A stretch of DNA of 64,000 bases from Rossellomorea aquimaris (GCF_000935355.1 NZ_JXZC01000009.1:62001-126000); one strand, 5' to 3'; positions 36,329 to 44,731 are shown, numbered from the stretch's first letter. A program made the numbers and translations. The notes: generated by a model not told the origin, from the sequence alone.

Positions 36329-36342
36329 TTTAACCGCTTACA
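36329..36342 (+). promoter_or_regulatory. Strong cre (CcpA) site between HMG-CoA lyase and thiolase
   Basis: TTTAACCGCTTACA matches TGWAANCGNTNWCA at 13 of 14 positions, and its complement also matches at 13. It is centred about 90 bases before thiolase and about 85 before the divergent lyase. Catabolite repression of both arms is inferred. Confidence 0.7.
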
Positions 36343-36422
36343 TAGAATGAGTTAAAGTGGAACTGTTTTTAAAGGTAAATACGTGCAAATCGATCAGTCA
36401 GAAGAGAAAGGGAGGAAGAAAG

Positions 36423-37610
36423 ATGTCGAATGAAGTCGTCATTGTCAGTGCAGTACGCACAGCCATCGGAAGTTTTAACGGATCATTAAAAGGCATTTCA
36501 GCTTCGGAACTTGGAGCGGTTGTGATTAAAGAGGCTTTAGAGAAGGCTGGTTTAAATGGAGCCGATGTAGACGAAGTGATCATGGGGAATGTGTTGCAGG
36601 CAGGATTAGGTCAAAATCCGGCCCGTCAAGCATCCATCAAAGCGGGACTGCCTGAGCATGTACCGGCCTTGACCATCAATAAAGTGTGTGGATCAGGATT
36701 GAAAACGGTCCACCTGGCAACGCAGGCCATCCTTTCCGGGGATGCAGATATCATCGTTGCAGGTGGAATGGAAAATATGAGTCAGGCTCCATATTTACTA
36801 AAAGGAGCAAGAGAAGGATACAAAATGGGTGACCAGAAGGTGGTCGACAGCATGATTTCCGACGGCTTATGGTGTGCCTTTAATGATTATCATATGGGTG
36901 TGACGGCAGAAAATCTATGTGACCGCTATTCTCTTACAAGGGAAGAACAGGACGAATTTGCGGCCTGGAGCCAGCAAAAGGCCGCTGCTGCCATTGAATC
37001 CGGCCGATTTGATGATGAAATCGTCCCGGTACATATCCCTCAGCGAAAAGGAGACCCTGTGGTATTCAAGCAGGATGAATTCCCCCGTAAAGGGTCGACT
37101 GCCGAGAAGCTTTCCGGTCTTCGGGCTGCATTCAAAAAAGATGGCAGTGTAACAGCAGGAAATGCATCCGGCATCAATGATGGGGCTGCTGCCGTCGTCG
37201 TCATGTCGAAGAAGAAAGCCGATGAACTGGGCATTACGCCACTGGTGACGATCAAAGGGAACGCCAATGCCGGAGTCGATCCAAGCGTTATGGGGATCGG
37301 TCCTGTTGCTGCGGTTAAAAAGGTATTGGAAAAAACAAAGCTGACGATTGAGGATATGGAATTAATTGAAGCAAATGAAGCATTTGCCGCCCAATCATTA
37401 GCGGTGGATAAAGAACTTCAATTCAAAAGGGATGCCCTCAATGTGAATGGGGGAGCCATCGCGCTGGGCCATCCGATTGGAGCAAGTGGAACGCGCATTC
37501 TTGTGACGCTGATTCATGAAATGAAGAAGAGAGGCGTCCAGAACGGTCTCGCTACCCTTTGCATCGGTGGGGGACAGGGCGTTGCAACTGTCGTTGAACT
37601 TCACAAATAA
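36423..37610 (+). CDS. Acetyl-CoA C-acetyltransferase (thiolase)
   Basis: Interconverts two acetyl-CoA with acetoacetyl-CoA plus CoA. It has 395 aa. The nucleophile Cys89 is in NKVCGSGLK. The C-terminal half has [15 protein letters not shown] (His) and TLCIGGGQG (second Cys), and NEAFAAQ is intact. With scoA-scoB downstream it makes a complete acetoacetate-use module. I chose ATG 36423, 6 bases after GGGAGGAAG; a longer frame from TTG 36357 has no such site. The upstream cre site suggests repression in glucose. B. subtilis mmgA is the closest namesake, but the operon context differs. Confidence 0.94.
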   Translation: MSNEVVIVSAVRTAIGSFNGSLKGISASELGAVVIKEALEKAGLNGADVDEVIMGNVLQAGLGQNPARQASIKAGLPEHVPALTINKVCGSGLKTVHLATQAILSGDADIIVAGGMENMSQAPYLLKGAREGYKMGDQKVVDSMISDGLWCAFNDYHMGVTAENLCDRYSLTREEQDEFAAWSQQKAAAAIESGRFDDEIVPVHIPQRKGDPVVFKQDEFPRKGSTAEKLSGLRAAFKKDGSVTAGNASGINDGAAAVVVMSKKKADELGITPLVTIKGNANAGVDPSVMGIGPVAAVKKVLEKTKLTIEDMELIEANEAFAAQSLAVDKELQFKRDALNVNGGAIALGHPIGASGTRILVTLIHEMKKRGVQNGLATLCIGGGQGVATVVELHK

Positions 37611-37648
37611 GTAAAGACCGCGAAAACTAGATTCGAGGAGGGAATACA

Positions 37649-38341
37649 ATGAAACAAGTGTACACTTCATATGACGAAGCGGTGGCAGACATCCACGATG
37701 GAGCCACTTTAATGGTTGGAGGATTCGGTCTGTGCGGGATCCCTGAAAAACTCATTCTTGCCCTTGTAGAAAAAGGTGTGAAAAACCTGACCGTCATTTC
37801 AAATAATTGTGGTGTAGACGACTGGGGCTTAGGTTTATTATTGAAAAATAAGCAGATTGATAAAATGATAGGCTCCTATGTCGGGGAAAACAAAGAATTT
37901 GAAAGACAGGTCCTATCTGGTGAGCTGGAAGTGGAATTGGTTCCTCAAGGAACGCTTGCTGAGAAGATCCGCGCCGGGGGAGCAGGGATTCCTGCATTCT
38001 ACACGCCGGCGGGAGTCGGGACACCGGTAGCCGAAGGGAAAGAAACACGCACGTTTAATGGAAAAGAATATTTGCTGGAAGAAGCCTACACTGCAGATTT
38101 CTCCCTTGTTAGAGCTTGGAAGGCCGATAAGATGGGGAATCTGATCTACAACAAAACGGCTCAAAACTTTAACCCGATGATCGCGGCTGCAGGAAAAGTG
38201 ACGATTGCCGAAGTAGAAGAGCTTGTTGAAATCGGGGACATCAATCCGAATGAAGTTCATACACCAAGCATATACGTGCAGCGACTGATTCAAGCTGAGC
38301 AAGAAAAGCGCATTGAAAGAAGAACAGTAAAACAAGCATAG
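37649..38341 (+). CDS. scoA: Succinyl-CoA:3-ketoacid CoA-transferase subunit A
   Basis: Alpha subunit of the enzyme that activates acetoacetate with CoA from succinyl-CoA. It has 230 aa. The class I CoA-transferase motif [13 protein letters not shown] is near residues 22-34, and [20 protein letters not shown] is the substrate-binding block. CGAGGAGGG precedes the ATG. It lies between thiolase and scoB, 18 bases from the latter, giving a stoichiometric operon. Succinyl-CoA for the reaction could come from the methylmalonyl-CoA mutase encoded at the start of the window (inference). Confidence 0.95.
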   Translation: MKQVYTSYDEAVADIHDGATLMVGGFGLCGIPEKLILALVEKGVKNLTVISNNCGVDDWGLGLLLKNKQIDKMIGSYVGENKEFERQVLSGELEVELVPQGTLAEKIRAGGAGIPAFYTPAGVGTPVAEGKETRTFNGKEYLLEEAYTADFSLVRAWKADKMGNLIYNKTAQNFNPMIAAAGKVTIAEVEELVEIGDINPNEVHTPSIYVQRLIQAEQEKRIERRTVKQA

Positions 38342-38359
38342 AAGGGAGAGTGGAACGGG

Positions 38360-39022
38360 ATGGATCGTGCCAAAATGCGTGAAAGAATAGCAAGAAGAGC
38401 GGAAAAGGAAATTGAAGATGGTTTCTATGTCAACTTAGGAATCGGGATGCCTACACTGGTAGCCAACTATATCACAGAAAACAAACAGGTTGTACTTCAA
38501 TCTGAAAATGGATTACTCGGAATCGGACCATATCCAGCCGAAGAAGAAGTAGATGCAGACCTCATCAACGCAGGGAAAGAAACCGTTACAGCCATTCCAG
38601 GCTCCTCTTACTTTGATAGTTCGGAGTCATTCGGGATGATTCGCGGAGGACATATCAATATCGCTATCCTGGGTGGAATGGAGGTAGCCGAAAACGGTGA
38701 CCTAGCCAACTGGATGATCCCTGGGAAAATGATTAAAGGTATGGGCGGAGCGATGGACCTCGTTCACGGAGCCCAGCGCATCATCGTCATCATGGAGCAT
38801 GTCAATAAAGCAGGTGAAAGCAAGATCCTGAAAGAATGCACCTTGCCCCTGACAGGAAAAGGCGTTGTGCACCGGATCATCACGGATCGCGCTGTGATGG
38901 ATGTCACGGATGAAGGCTTACTGCTTCGTGAAGTAGCGGAAGGTTTCTCTGTGGAAGACATCCAATCATCCACGGATGCGACGTTGATCGTTGATGAAGA
39001 CGTGAAACTGGAAGCCTATTAA
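38360..39022 (+). CDS. scoB: Succinyl-CoA:3-ketoacid CoA-transferase subunit B
   Basis: Beta subunit, 220 aa, with the catalytic Glu49 in [11 protein letters not shown], the SENG motif of class I CoA-transferases, which forms the glutamyl-CoA intermediate. [18 protein letters not shown] and [12 protein letters not shown] are conserved. AAGGGAG stands before the ATG. It is the last gene of the thiolase operon and is followed by a terminator within 45 bases. Confidence 0.95.
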   Translation: MDRAKMRERIARRAEKEIEDGFYVNLGIGMPTLVANYITENKQVVLQSENGLLGIGPYPAEEEVDADLINAGKETVTAIPGSSYFDSSESFGMIRGGHINIAILGGMEVAENGDLANWMIPGKMIKGMGGAMDLVHGAQRIIVIMEHVNKAGESKILKECTLPLTGKGVVHRIITDRAVMDVTDEGLLLREVAEGFSVEDIQSSTDATLIVDEDVKLEAY

Positions 39023-39025
39023 TGT

Positions 39026-39074
39026 TGAGAGCTGGTTAAAAGGGATGGACACTCCTTTTGGCCGGCTTTTTATT
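39026..39074 (+). terminator. Terminator of thiolase-scoA-scoB
   Basis: AGCTGGTTAAAAGGG pairs with CCTTTTGGCCGGCT (with G-T pairs), then TTTTTATTTTT. Confidence 0.8.
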
Positions 39075-39158
39075 TTTAGTGGAGTAAATCCCAAACCCTC
39101 AACTTTGACTATATTCAAAAAAAGATTTATAACTATGACAGATAGGGGGAATCACCAC

Positions 39159-39389
39159 ATGTCCAAGAAAAAGAAACAGGAAGCAGAATTGACATTAAAG
39201 AACTCAATCAACCAGGATCTCTTCGAACAATTAAAGCAAAAGAAGGAAGAACTTGAAAAAGTAGAGTCTGTGAAAAAAGAAGAAGAGCGTCTTCGTAAAA
39301 TAGAGGAGAAAAAGCAGCGGGAAAAGAATAAGAGTTTTGAAGAGCTACTGAATGAAAGCAATATGAATTGGAAGAATTACAAGGATTGA
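39159..39389 (+). CDS. yqkE: YqkE-family small coiled-coil protein (DUF3886)
   Basis: A 76-aa, highly charged protein, mostly Lys and Glu, predicted as one long helix or coiled coil (about residues 15-62). It ends with SFEELLNESNMNWKNYKD, the DUF3886/YqkE signature. Position before yqkF agrees with B. subtilis. Function unknown. ATG 39159 follows AGGGGGA at 9 bases; the longer frame from 39045 has no site and begins inside the preceding terminator. Confidence 0.85.
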   Translation: MSKKKKQEAELTLKNSINQDLFEQLKQKKEELEKVESVKKEEERLRKIEEKKQREKNKSFEELLNESNMNWKNYKD

Positions 39390-39428
39390 TGAGAGATGTG
39401 GAAGTAGTGCCTCATCAAGCGGACAAAA

Positions 39429-39476
39429 AAAATTAGCAGGCAGGGAATGAATAACCCTGACCTGCTGATTTTTTGA
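39429..39476. terminator. Terminator between yqkE and yqkF
   Basis: ATTAGCAGGCAGGG and CCCTGACCTGCTGAT form a 14-bp stem with T6 on the plus strand and T7 on the minus strand; the two genes converge here. Confidence 0.85.
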
Positions 39477-39479
39477 ACA

Positions 39480-40403
39480 TTATTCCCTGTGCTGCCCATA
39501 ACGGGATAACTTTGTCAGCTGTTTAAGAATGTCTACCTCCTCAGGAGATAATGGTGATGCATTCACAGCATCGATATTCTCCTGAAGCTGTTGGATAGAA
39601 CTTGCCCCGGGAATCACGGCAGCGACCGAATCATGGGCGAGATCATATTGAAGGGCAAGTTCGTTCATTGAACGGGTGTCTCCCATTTTTCCATGAATGG
39701 ACTCTATCGTCTCTTGAAGCTCTTGATAAGAATAGTCGAGATACCCGTTTTCTTTCATTTTGGCAGAAGCTTTGGAAAGCATCTTTTCCGATAGTAGTCC
39801 TTTTGCCAAAGGCCCCCGGGCAATGACGCCCACTTTGTTCTCATCCAGCAGGTCCATCCATTCTTCTGGACGGCGATCCAGTAAGCTGTATTGCATCATC
39901 ACGCTTTCAATGGAAGAACTCATCAGGAATCGCTTAATGACATTCGGCCGAATGGAGGAGATTCCATAATGGCGAATCAAACCTTCACTCTTTAATTCTT
40001 CAAAAGCCTCGATCGTTTCTTCAAAATGATCTTCAATCGTCCCGCCATGAAGCTGATAAAGGTCGATATAGTCTACTTTCATGCGGGATAAGCTTTTCTT
40101 AACCGCAGACTTGATATAGGATTTGGAAGGGTCCCAGCGCCAGCCATCTTCCACGTCATCCCAGCGATTTCCTACCTTTGTGGCAAGAATAACGTCATCC
40201 CGGACCTCACGGATGGCTTTCCCCACAATCTCTTCATTTTGACCAAAGTCATATAAATCAGCAGTATCAAGATAATTGATCCCATTTTTTAAAGCATGTT
40301 GCACAATTTCCTTGGCAGCTTTCTCTTCGGTTCCAAGTGACATACAACCGAGTCCCATTTTTGATACAAATAAATCCGAGTTTCCTATTTGTCTTTTTTC
40401 CAT
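39480..40403 (-). CDS. yqkF: Aldo/keto reductase (YqkF)
   Basis: A 307-aa NADPH-dependent aldo-keto reductase. Catalytic tetrad elements are visible: Asp and Tyr in DTADLYDFGQNE, Lys in ATKVGNRW, and His in YQLHGG. The cofactor-binding AVIPGASSIQQLQEN is near residue 270. Substrate unknown. I start at the ATG at 40403 preceded by AAAGGACGG; a frame continuing 32 codons upstream is unlike the family. It is downstream of mciZ on the same strand, as in B. subtilis. Confidence 0.92.
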   Translation of the reverse strand: MEKRQIGNSDLFVSKMGLGCMSLGTEEKAAKEIVQHALKNGINYLDTADLYDFGQNEEIVGKAIREVRDDVILATKVGNRWDDVEDGWRWDPSKSYIKSAVKKSLSRMKVDYIDLYQLHGGTIEDHFEETIEAFEELKSEGLIRHYGISSIRPNVIKRFLMSSSIESVMMQYSLLDRRPEEWMDLLDENKVGVIARGPLAKGLLSEKMLSKASAKMKENGYLDYSYQELQETIESIHGKMGDTRSMNELALQYDLAHDSVAAVIPGASSIQQLQENIDAVNASPLSPEEVDILKQLTKLSRYGQHRE

Positions 40404-40482
40404 TGTATCCGTCCTTTCGACATTAGCACTCTCTATTATATTAACGAAAGTCGGGATGAATAAACAAAAGAAACGGCTGGTT

Positions 40483-40608
40483 TCAACGATTGGCTTCAAT
40501 CCATTCCTTCACCGTGGCGTAAGTCTGATTATATTGCTTTAGTTTCGCCCTGATTTCCCATGCCTTCCCTACCAGGATGATCCGGTTTTTTTCAGCAATT
40601 ACCTTCAA
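40483..40608 (-). CDS. mciZ: MciZ, peptide inhibitor of FtsZ ring assembly
   Basis: A 41-codon gene on the minus strand. The product contains ILVGKAWEIRAKLKQYNQ followed by TYATVKEWIEANR, which agrees closely with B. subtilis MciZ (VLVGKAWEIRAKLKEYG, then FQYVKDWI). MciZ binds the FtsZ minus end and caps filaments, blocking division in the mother cell during sporulation. The start is TTG with AGGTGA 7 bases upstream. A SigE -10-like CATACATT is 38 bases before the start (minus strand, 40653-40646), with only a weak -35. Location between yqkF and nudF is as in B. subtilis. It is too short for most gene finders. Confidence 0.92.
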   Translation of the reverse strand: MKVIAEKNRIILVGKAWEIRAKLKQYNQTYATVKEWIEANR

Positions 40609-40690
40609 GGGGCTTTCACCTCGTTCCTCGAATGGGATATGGTAAAATGTATGAGGACAAGGTCAATGACAGAACAAGGAGAGTTGAACG

Positions 40691-41239
40691 ATGAAAAAAT
40701 TTGAAGAAAAGACGATCACAACGGAAACGATCTATCAAGGGAAGATCATTGATCTCAAAGTGGATGAAGTAGAGCTACCCAATGGAAAGACTTCCAAGAG
40801 AGAACTGATTAAGCATCCAGGGGCTGTTGCCGTTATTGCATTAACACCAGAGGGGAAACTTGTCATGGTAGAGCAATATCGCAAAGCACTGGAGAAATCC
40901 ATCATCGAAATTCCTGCAGGAAAACTTGAGCCGGGGGAAGAACCGGATAAAACCGCCCTTCGTGAATTGGAAGAAGAAACGGGCTACGGCTGTGACAACC
41001 TGGAGCATCTTATATCGTTTTACACGTCTCCCGGATTTGCGGATGAGCTCGTTCACTTGTATATCGCCCACGATCTTTATCCGATTCAGGAATCGAAAGA
41101 AACTGATGAAGATGAATTTGTGGAGTTGATTGAAGTGACAGTCGAGGAAGCGGCGCAGCTAATAAAGGAACAGCGCATTTACGATGCAAAAACGGCTTAT
41201 GCTGTTCAATATCTGCAACTTCAGAAGTTTGTAAAATAA
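40691..41239 (+). CDS. nudF: ADP-ribose pyrophosphatase (Nudix)
   Basis: Hydrolyses ADP-ribose to AMP and ribose 5-phosphate. It has 182 aa. The Nudix box GKLEPGEEPDKTALRELEEE-TG fits Gx5Ex7REUxEExGU and sits near residues 78-100. The typical beta-grasp N-terminus KTITTETIYQGKIIDLKVDEV is present, as is the downstream FYTSPGFADELVHLY. AACAAGGAG precedes the ATG. It diverges from mciZ-yqkF and ends with a perfect terminator, so it is transcribed alone. Confidence 0.95.
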   Translation: MKKFEEKTITTETIYQGKIIDLKVDEVELPNGKTSKRELIKHPGAVAVIALTPEGKLVMVEQYRKALEKSIIEIPAGKLEPGEEPDKTALRELEEETGYGCDNLEHLISFYTSPGFADELVHLYIAHDLYPIQESKETDEDEFVELIEVTVEEAAQLIKEQRIYDAKTAYAVQYLQLQKFVK

Positions 41240-41242
41240 GAG

Positions 41243-41280
41243 AAAACAGGACAGCCTGAATAGGCTGTCCTGTTTTCATG
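41243..41280. terminator. Terminator of nudF (bidirectional)
   Basis: GAAAACAGGACAGCCT-GAAT-AGGCTGTCCTGTTTTC, a perfect 16-bp stem; it also faces the end of the convergent GNAT gene at 41294. Confidence 0.92.
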
Positions 41281-41293
41281 CAGTGATCCAATC

Positions 41294-41872
41294 TTAATCG
41301 AGGTCACTGGGAATCAGAGAATAAACACACGTATTACGTGTCTCTGTCCCGCTCTCATCTATACGATCATGCCTTATGATTCCTTCAAGCATGAAGCCCA
41401 GTGTTTCAGGTACCCTCCGTGAACCGGTATTTCTCTCATCGCAACGAATCTCCACCCGCTTACAGGAAAGGTCGTGCAGGGCGAAATGGGTTAACGCCTT
41501 CACGGCTTCAGCCATATAGCCTTTTTTTGTGTGCTTCGTGTATAGCCAATATCCGATTTCCACTTTGGGTACGTCCCAATCGATGCGGTGAAGTCCAGTC
41601 GATCCAACAAATTCATTTGACTCTTTCAAGTATATATGTAGTCGTATGTCGGTTTTTTTGATGAATTCCCCATAGGAATGCCGGATCCCGGCTTCCACGT
41701 TTTCAAGGGTTTGTTCTTTACGGGCGAAGGGGAGCCACGGTTTGAATTCATTCCTTGATTCGGAGATGGCACGAAACACGTCGGATCCGTCACCGGGCAT
41801 GCACGGTCTGATGTAAAGGCGGGGAGTTTCGATCCGATCAGGAAACTCGATTAGACTTGGATTTTTCATCAT
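41294..41872 (-). CDS. RimJ/RimL-type N-acetyltransferase
   Basis: A 192-aa GNAT protein of the RimJ/RimL/YdaF type: IETPRLYIRPCMPGDGSDVFRAI at the N-terminus, FVGSTGLHRIDWDVPKVEIGYWL as central strands, and the acetyl-CoA loop TKKGYMAEAVKALTHFA. The region SRRVPETLGFMLEGIIRHD is the usual C-terminal element (N..s.rvaeklGF). It may acetylate protein N-termini or amino acids; the substrate is unknown. The ATG at 41872 follows GTGGAGG at 5 bases. Not present at this spot in B. subtilis, as far as I can recall. Confidence 0.88.
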   Translation of the reverse strand: MMKNPSLIEFPDRIETPRLYIRPCMPGDGSDVFRAISESRNEFKPWLPFARKEQTLENVEAGIRHSYGEFIKKTDIRLHIYLKESNEFVGSTGLHRIDWDVPKVEIGYWLYTKHTKKGYMAEAVKALTHFALHDLSCKRVEIRCDERNTGSRRVPETLGFMLEGIIRHDRIDESGTETRNTCVYSLIPSDLD

Positions 41873-41951
41873 GTATTCCTCCACTTCCACAATAAGGTTT
41901 CTATGATTATACGTTTATCTCCATGGAAGTTCAATAGAATAGAAGAGAGGA

Positions 41952-41980
41952 GAATAAACGTGTCCCTCCCTACATATAGT
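41952..41980 (+). promoter_or_regulatory. Candidate SigE promoter of spoIIM
   Basis: GAATAAA (41952-41958; 5 of 7 to KMATATT), 14-base spacer, CATATAGT (41973-41980; 6 of 8 to CATACAHT), 30 bases before spoIIM. SigE control is known for B. subtilis spoIIM. Confidence 0.6.
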
Positions 41981-42011
41981 TTAGTAATCGATATCTAGGA
42001 GGAGCACTGTG

Positions 42012-42665
42012 ATGCGCAAAAAAATATCAAATTCAAATCCACTCGTTCAACATGTACAAGCACATTCCTCAATCTATTTATTTATCATTACGTTGTTTTT
42101 AATGGGGATCATTTTTGGAGCAATCGTGGTCAATTCATTGTCTTTTGCCCAAAAGGAAGACCTGTATTTCTATTTAAGTAAGTTCTTCACCGAAATGGAA
42201 GATGGGAGCATGACGTCAGCGGAAGAATTGTTCCGTCAGAGTTTCCTTCATAATGTAAAGTACCTTGGGCTGATGTGGTTACTGGGCATCTCGATTATCG
42301 GACTCCCCCTCATCTTCGTTCTATTATTTATGAAGGGTGTAGTAGTGGGGTTTTCGGTTGGATTCCTGGTGAATCAAATGGGGTGGAGCGGGTTTTTATT
42401 ATCCTTTGTCAGCGTCTTACCGCAAAATATCATTATTATTCCGGCGTTTATTTTCATCGGAGCGATCAGCGCCAATTTCTCCCTTACGTTGATTCGAAAG
42501 ATATTCATGAGGCAGACTTCATCGATGCAGTTTCAAATGATTCCGTTCTTATCCAGATACGTGATTTTCTTGGTGGTAGCAATCGGGATTGTCACGATTG
42601 CAGCCAGTATAGAGGCTTATCTTTCCCCCAATTTAATGGAAGCGGTTATTTCGAAAATAAAATAA
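42012..42665 (+). CDS. spoIIM: Stage II sporulation protein M
   Basis: A 217-aa membrane protein with about five transmembrane helices. With SpoIID and SpoIIP it remodels septal peptidoglycan and drives engulfment of the forespore, acting as the membrane platform of that complex. FLMGIIFGAIVVNSL, GLMWLLGISIIGLPLIFVLL, VVVGFSVGFLVNQMGWSGFLLSFVSVLPQN and the end EAYLSPNLMEAVISK are close to the B. subtilis protein. ATG 42012 follows GTG 42009; AGGAGGAG is upstream. It precedes fur as in B. subtilis and is closed by its own terminator. Confidence 0.96.
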   Translation: MRKKISNSNPLVQHVQAHSSIYLFIITLFLMGIIFGAIVVNSLSFAQKEDLYFYLSKFFTEMEDGSMTSAEELFRQSFLHNVKYLGLMWLLGISIIGLPLIFVLLFMKGVVVGFSVGFLVNQMGWSGFLLSFVSVLPQNIIIIPAFIFIGAISANFSLTLIRKIFMRQTSSMQFQMIPFLSRYVIFLVVAIGIVTIAASIEAYLSPNLMEAVISKIK

Positions 42666-42695
42666 AACCATTCTTATATAAGAATGGTTTTATTT
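42661..42695 (+). terminator. Terminator of spoIIM
   Basis: AATAAAACCATTCTTATA and TAAGAATGGTTTTATT, perfect 16-bp stem starting at the stop codon, then TTGTTT. Confidence 0.88.
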
Positions 42696-42701
42696 GTTTA
42701 A

Positions 42702-42716
42702 TTATAATAATTTTAT
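42702..42716 (+). promoter_or_regulatory. Candidate PerR box upstream of fur
   Basis: TTATAATAATTTTAT matches TTATAATNATTATAA at 13 of 15 positions and ends one base before the -35 element. PerR control of fur is known in B. subtilis; Fur boxes share this core, so autoregulation is possible. Confidence 0.6.
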
Positions 42717-42717
42717 T

Positions 42718-42745
42718 TTGCTTATTCCTCCCTTTTTGATATAAT
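42718..42745 (+). promoter_or_regulatory. SigA promoter of fur
   Basis: TTGCTT (42718-42723), 16-base spacer, TATAAT (42740-42745), 31 bases before the fur start. Confidence 0.7.
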
Positions 42746-42776
42746 AGTAAAGACATTGACGAGGGAGGAGAGGACC

Positions 42777-43235
42777 ATGGAAAGCCGTATTGAACGAATA
42801 AAAAAACAACTTCATTCTGCCAGCTACAAGCTTACGCCACAGCGCGAAGCAACGGTACGCGTGTTATTAGAACATGAAGAAGATCACCTAAGCGCCGAAG
42901 ATGTATACCTCCTCGTTAAGGAAAAATCTCCGGAAATCGGACTGGCAACCGTATATCGTACGTTGGAATTGCTATCTGAATTGAAAATTGTAGATAAAAT
43001 CAATTTTGGCGATGGTGTGTCCCGTTATGATCTCAGACAAGAAGGGGCAGCCCACTTTCATCATCATTTAGTATGCATTGAATGTGGAGCGGTCGATGAA
43101 ATTCAAGAAGATCTCTTAGAAGACGTGGAAACGATTGTTGAACGAGATTGGAAGTTTAAAATAAAAGATCACCGCCTTACCTTTCATGGCATTTGTTCGA
43201 GATGCCAGGATAAAGAAGAGGACCCAGAAGAATAA
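42777..43235 (+). CDS. fur: Ferric uptake regulator Fur
   Basis: Fe(II)-dependent repressor of iron uptake genes. It has 152 aa and is almost identical to B. subtilis Fur through HSASYKLTPQREATVRVLLE, the recognition-helix region GLATVYRTLELL, and the metal-binding HFHHHLVC. The structural zinc site is formed by Cys100/Cys103 and Cys140/Cys143. These features separate it from PerR and Zur. ATG 42777 lies 6 bases after GGGAGGAG, giving the family-typical MESRIERIKKQL. It is monocistronic between two terminators and is preceded by a PerR-like box. Confidence 0.97.
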   Translation: MESRIERIKKQLHSASYKLTPQREATVRVLLEHEEDHLSAEDVYLLVKEKSPEIGLATVYRTLELLSELKIVDKINFGDGVSRYDLRQEGAAHFHHHLVCIECGAVDEIQEDLLEDVETIVERDWKFKIKDHRLTFHGICSRCQDKEEDPEE

Positions 43236-43245
43236 TATGATGCCT

Positions 43246-43320
43246 GAAAGCCTTAAAGACTCCTGTCGTTGTTTCACTCTTGAAACATCCCATACATACT
43301 CTTTAAGGCTTTTTTCATAT
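43246..43320 (+). terminator. Terminator of fur
   Basis: AAAGCCTTAAAGA and TCTTTAAGGCTTTT pair over a 41-base loop that itself contains GTTTC-ACTCTT-GAAAC, followed by TTTTT. Confidence 0.75.
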
Positions 43321-43429
43321 TTGAATAGAAATTTTCACAGTTTATAACTCCATAAGGTATAAAACAGTTTAAAAACGTCATAGCTTGTATTAATAGGCGT
43401 TAGTACCGATGAATATGGAGGACGACATA

Positions 43430-43657
43430 ATGATAAAAGGATTTCAAATGGTGTGGCAAACCATTAAAGTGTTTATTTTATTTACTGGATCAACGATTTT
43501 GTTTTACTATGGTATCATGTGGATCAGTGAGGAATATGAAGGTTATCACAGATATGATGAACCAGAGGGAGCGGCAGTAAAGGTATATTCTTCTGTGACC
43601 GATGAAGAAAGCCATTGGTATGATCGGTTATTATTTTTTTATATGAACGGGGAGTAA
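43430..43657 (+). CDS. yqzK: YqzK-family membrane protein (DUF4227)
   Basis: A 75-aa protein with one transmembrane helix near residues 8-30 (TIKVFILFTGSTILFYYGIM) and an acidic outer tail, the YqzK/DUF4227 layout. It sits between fur and xerD in Bacillus genomes generally. Function unknown. ATG 43430 follows GGAGGACG; the longer frame from 43409 starts upstream of that site. The stop codon is 6 bases before the xerD start, so the two are co-transcribed. Confidence 0.85.
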   Translation: MIKGFQMVWQTIKVFILFTGSTILFYYGIMWISEEYEGYHRYDEPEGAAVKVYSSVTDEESHWYDRLLFFYMNGE

Positions 43658-43663
43658 TGCAGT

Positions 43664-44557
43664 GTGGAGGACCATATTCAAGATTTCATGCATTTTTTAA
43701 TAGTAGAAAAAGGACTGGCAAAGAATACGATCGAGTCGTATCAGCGTGACTTAAAGAATTATGCACTATACTTAACAAAGGTTGAGGAAGTATCGGAACT
43801 GAACGCCGTTTCGAGAATGAATATTGTCCAATTTCTCGGATACTTAAAAAACCAGGGGAAATCCTCTAAGACAGTTGCCCGCCATGTGGCATCAATCAGA
43901 TCTTTTCATCAATTTTTATTAAGGGAGAAGACGACGGAACAAGATCCGACTGTCCATATTGAGACTCCGAAAACAGAGCGTACCCTTCCGAAGATATTGA
44001 GCATCGCTGAAGTGGAGGCTTTACTTGAAGCCCCTGAGGAATCTACCCCCCTTGGCATGAGAGACAAAGCGATGCTTGAAATCCTCTATGCGACTGGAAT
44101 CAGGGTAAGTGAGCTCATTCAACTTAAATTAGATGACGTCCATTTGACCATGGGTTTTGTACGATGCATCGGGAAAGGGAACAAAGAGCGTATTATCCCC
44201 ATCGGACAGACAGCAATGAATGTTCTTGAGAATTACCTTCAAGATTCCCGGTTGAAATTGAGAAGCAAGAAGCACCGGGACGATCATCTATTTTTAAATC
44301 ATCATGGAAAAGGTTTGACAAGACAAGGTTTCTGGAAGAACTTAAAGGCTCTTGCGAAAAAAGCCAATATTGAAAAGGATCTGACTCCTCATACACTCAG
44401 GCACTCATTCGCAACCCATTTATTGGAGAATGGGGCAGACCTAAGGGCAGTACAAGAGATGCTCGGTCATGCAGACATTTCCACCACACAAATCTATACA
44501 CATGTAACGAAAACACGCTTAAAGGATGTATACTCACAATTCCATCCTCGAGCTTAA
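43664..44557 (+). CDS. xerD: Site-specific tyrosine recombinase XerD
   Basis: With XerC (CodV) resolves chromosome dimers at dif at the end of replication. It has 297 aa. The N-terminal SAM-like core-binding domain covers residues 1-90. The catalytic domain shows the first Arg in [13 protein letters not shown], then [27 protein letters not shown] (His, Arg, His), and the nucleophile Tyr in TTQIYTHV. The start is GTG, 8 bases after GGGGAG. Location after fur-yqzK and before drm matches B. subtilis xerD (ripX). No dif site is expected or seen here. Confidence 0.96.
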   Translation: MEDHIQDFMHFLIVEKGLAKNTIESYQRDLKNYALYLTKVEEVSELNAVSRMNIVQFLGYLKNQGKSSKTVARHVASIRSFHQFLLREKTTEQDPTVHIETPKTERTLPKILSIAEVEALLEAPEESTPLGMRDKAMLEILYATGIRVSELIQLKLDDVHLTMGFVRCIGKGNKERIIPIGQTAMNVLENYLQDSRLKLRSKKHRDDHLFLNHHGKGLTRQGFWKNLKALAKKANIEKDLTPHTLRHSFATHLLENGADLRAVQEMLGHADISTTQIYTHVTKTRLKDVYSQFHPRA

Positions 44558-44564
44558 AAGATGA

Positions 44565-44618
44565 AGAGAGGTGTCTTAAAGAAAATAGAATTCTTTAAGG
44601 GATCTCTCTTGTTTTTTT
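44565..44618 (+). terminator. Terminator of yqzK-xerD
   Basis: AAGAGAGGTGTCTTAAAGAA pairs with TTCTTTAAGGGATCTCTCTT (small mismatch), then GTTTTTTT. Confidence 0.88.
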
Positions 44619-44643
44619 GGATAGGGAAAAGTAGAATATAGAT

Positions 44644-44657
44644 GTCAGACTTCTGAC
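44644..44657 (+). promoter_or_regulatory. Perfect dyad over the -35 of drm (candidate operator)
   Basis: GTCAGACTTCTGAC is a 6-bp perfect inverted repeat with a 2-base centre. It overlaps CTGACG (44653-44658), which with an 18-base spacer and TATAAT (44677-44682) forms the likely drm promoter. The binding protein is unknown; a nucleoside- or pentose-sensing repressor would fit the operon. Confidence 0.55.
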
Positions 44658-44682
44658 GTTAAATCCTGTCGATTGCTATAAT
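44653..44682 (+). promoter_or_regulatory. SigA promoter of drm-pupG-pdp
   Basis: CTGACG, 18-base spacer, TATAAT. It is about 84 bases before the drm start, leaving room for the cre site downstream. Confidence 0.6.
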
Positions 44683-44717
44683 GCAGATAAGGGTAAGATA
44701 CGATTATAGATTAAAAA

Positions 44718-44731
44718 TGTAAACGCTTTTT
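44718..44731 (+). promoter_or_regulatory. Candidate cre site in the drm leader
   Basis: TGTAAACGCTTTTT fits TGWAANCGNTNWCA at 12 of 14 positions. It lies downstream of the promoter, where CcpA would act as a roadblock. B. subtilis drm-pupG is reported to be glucose-repressed. Confidence 0.55.
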
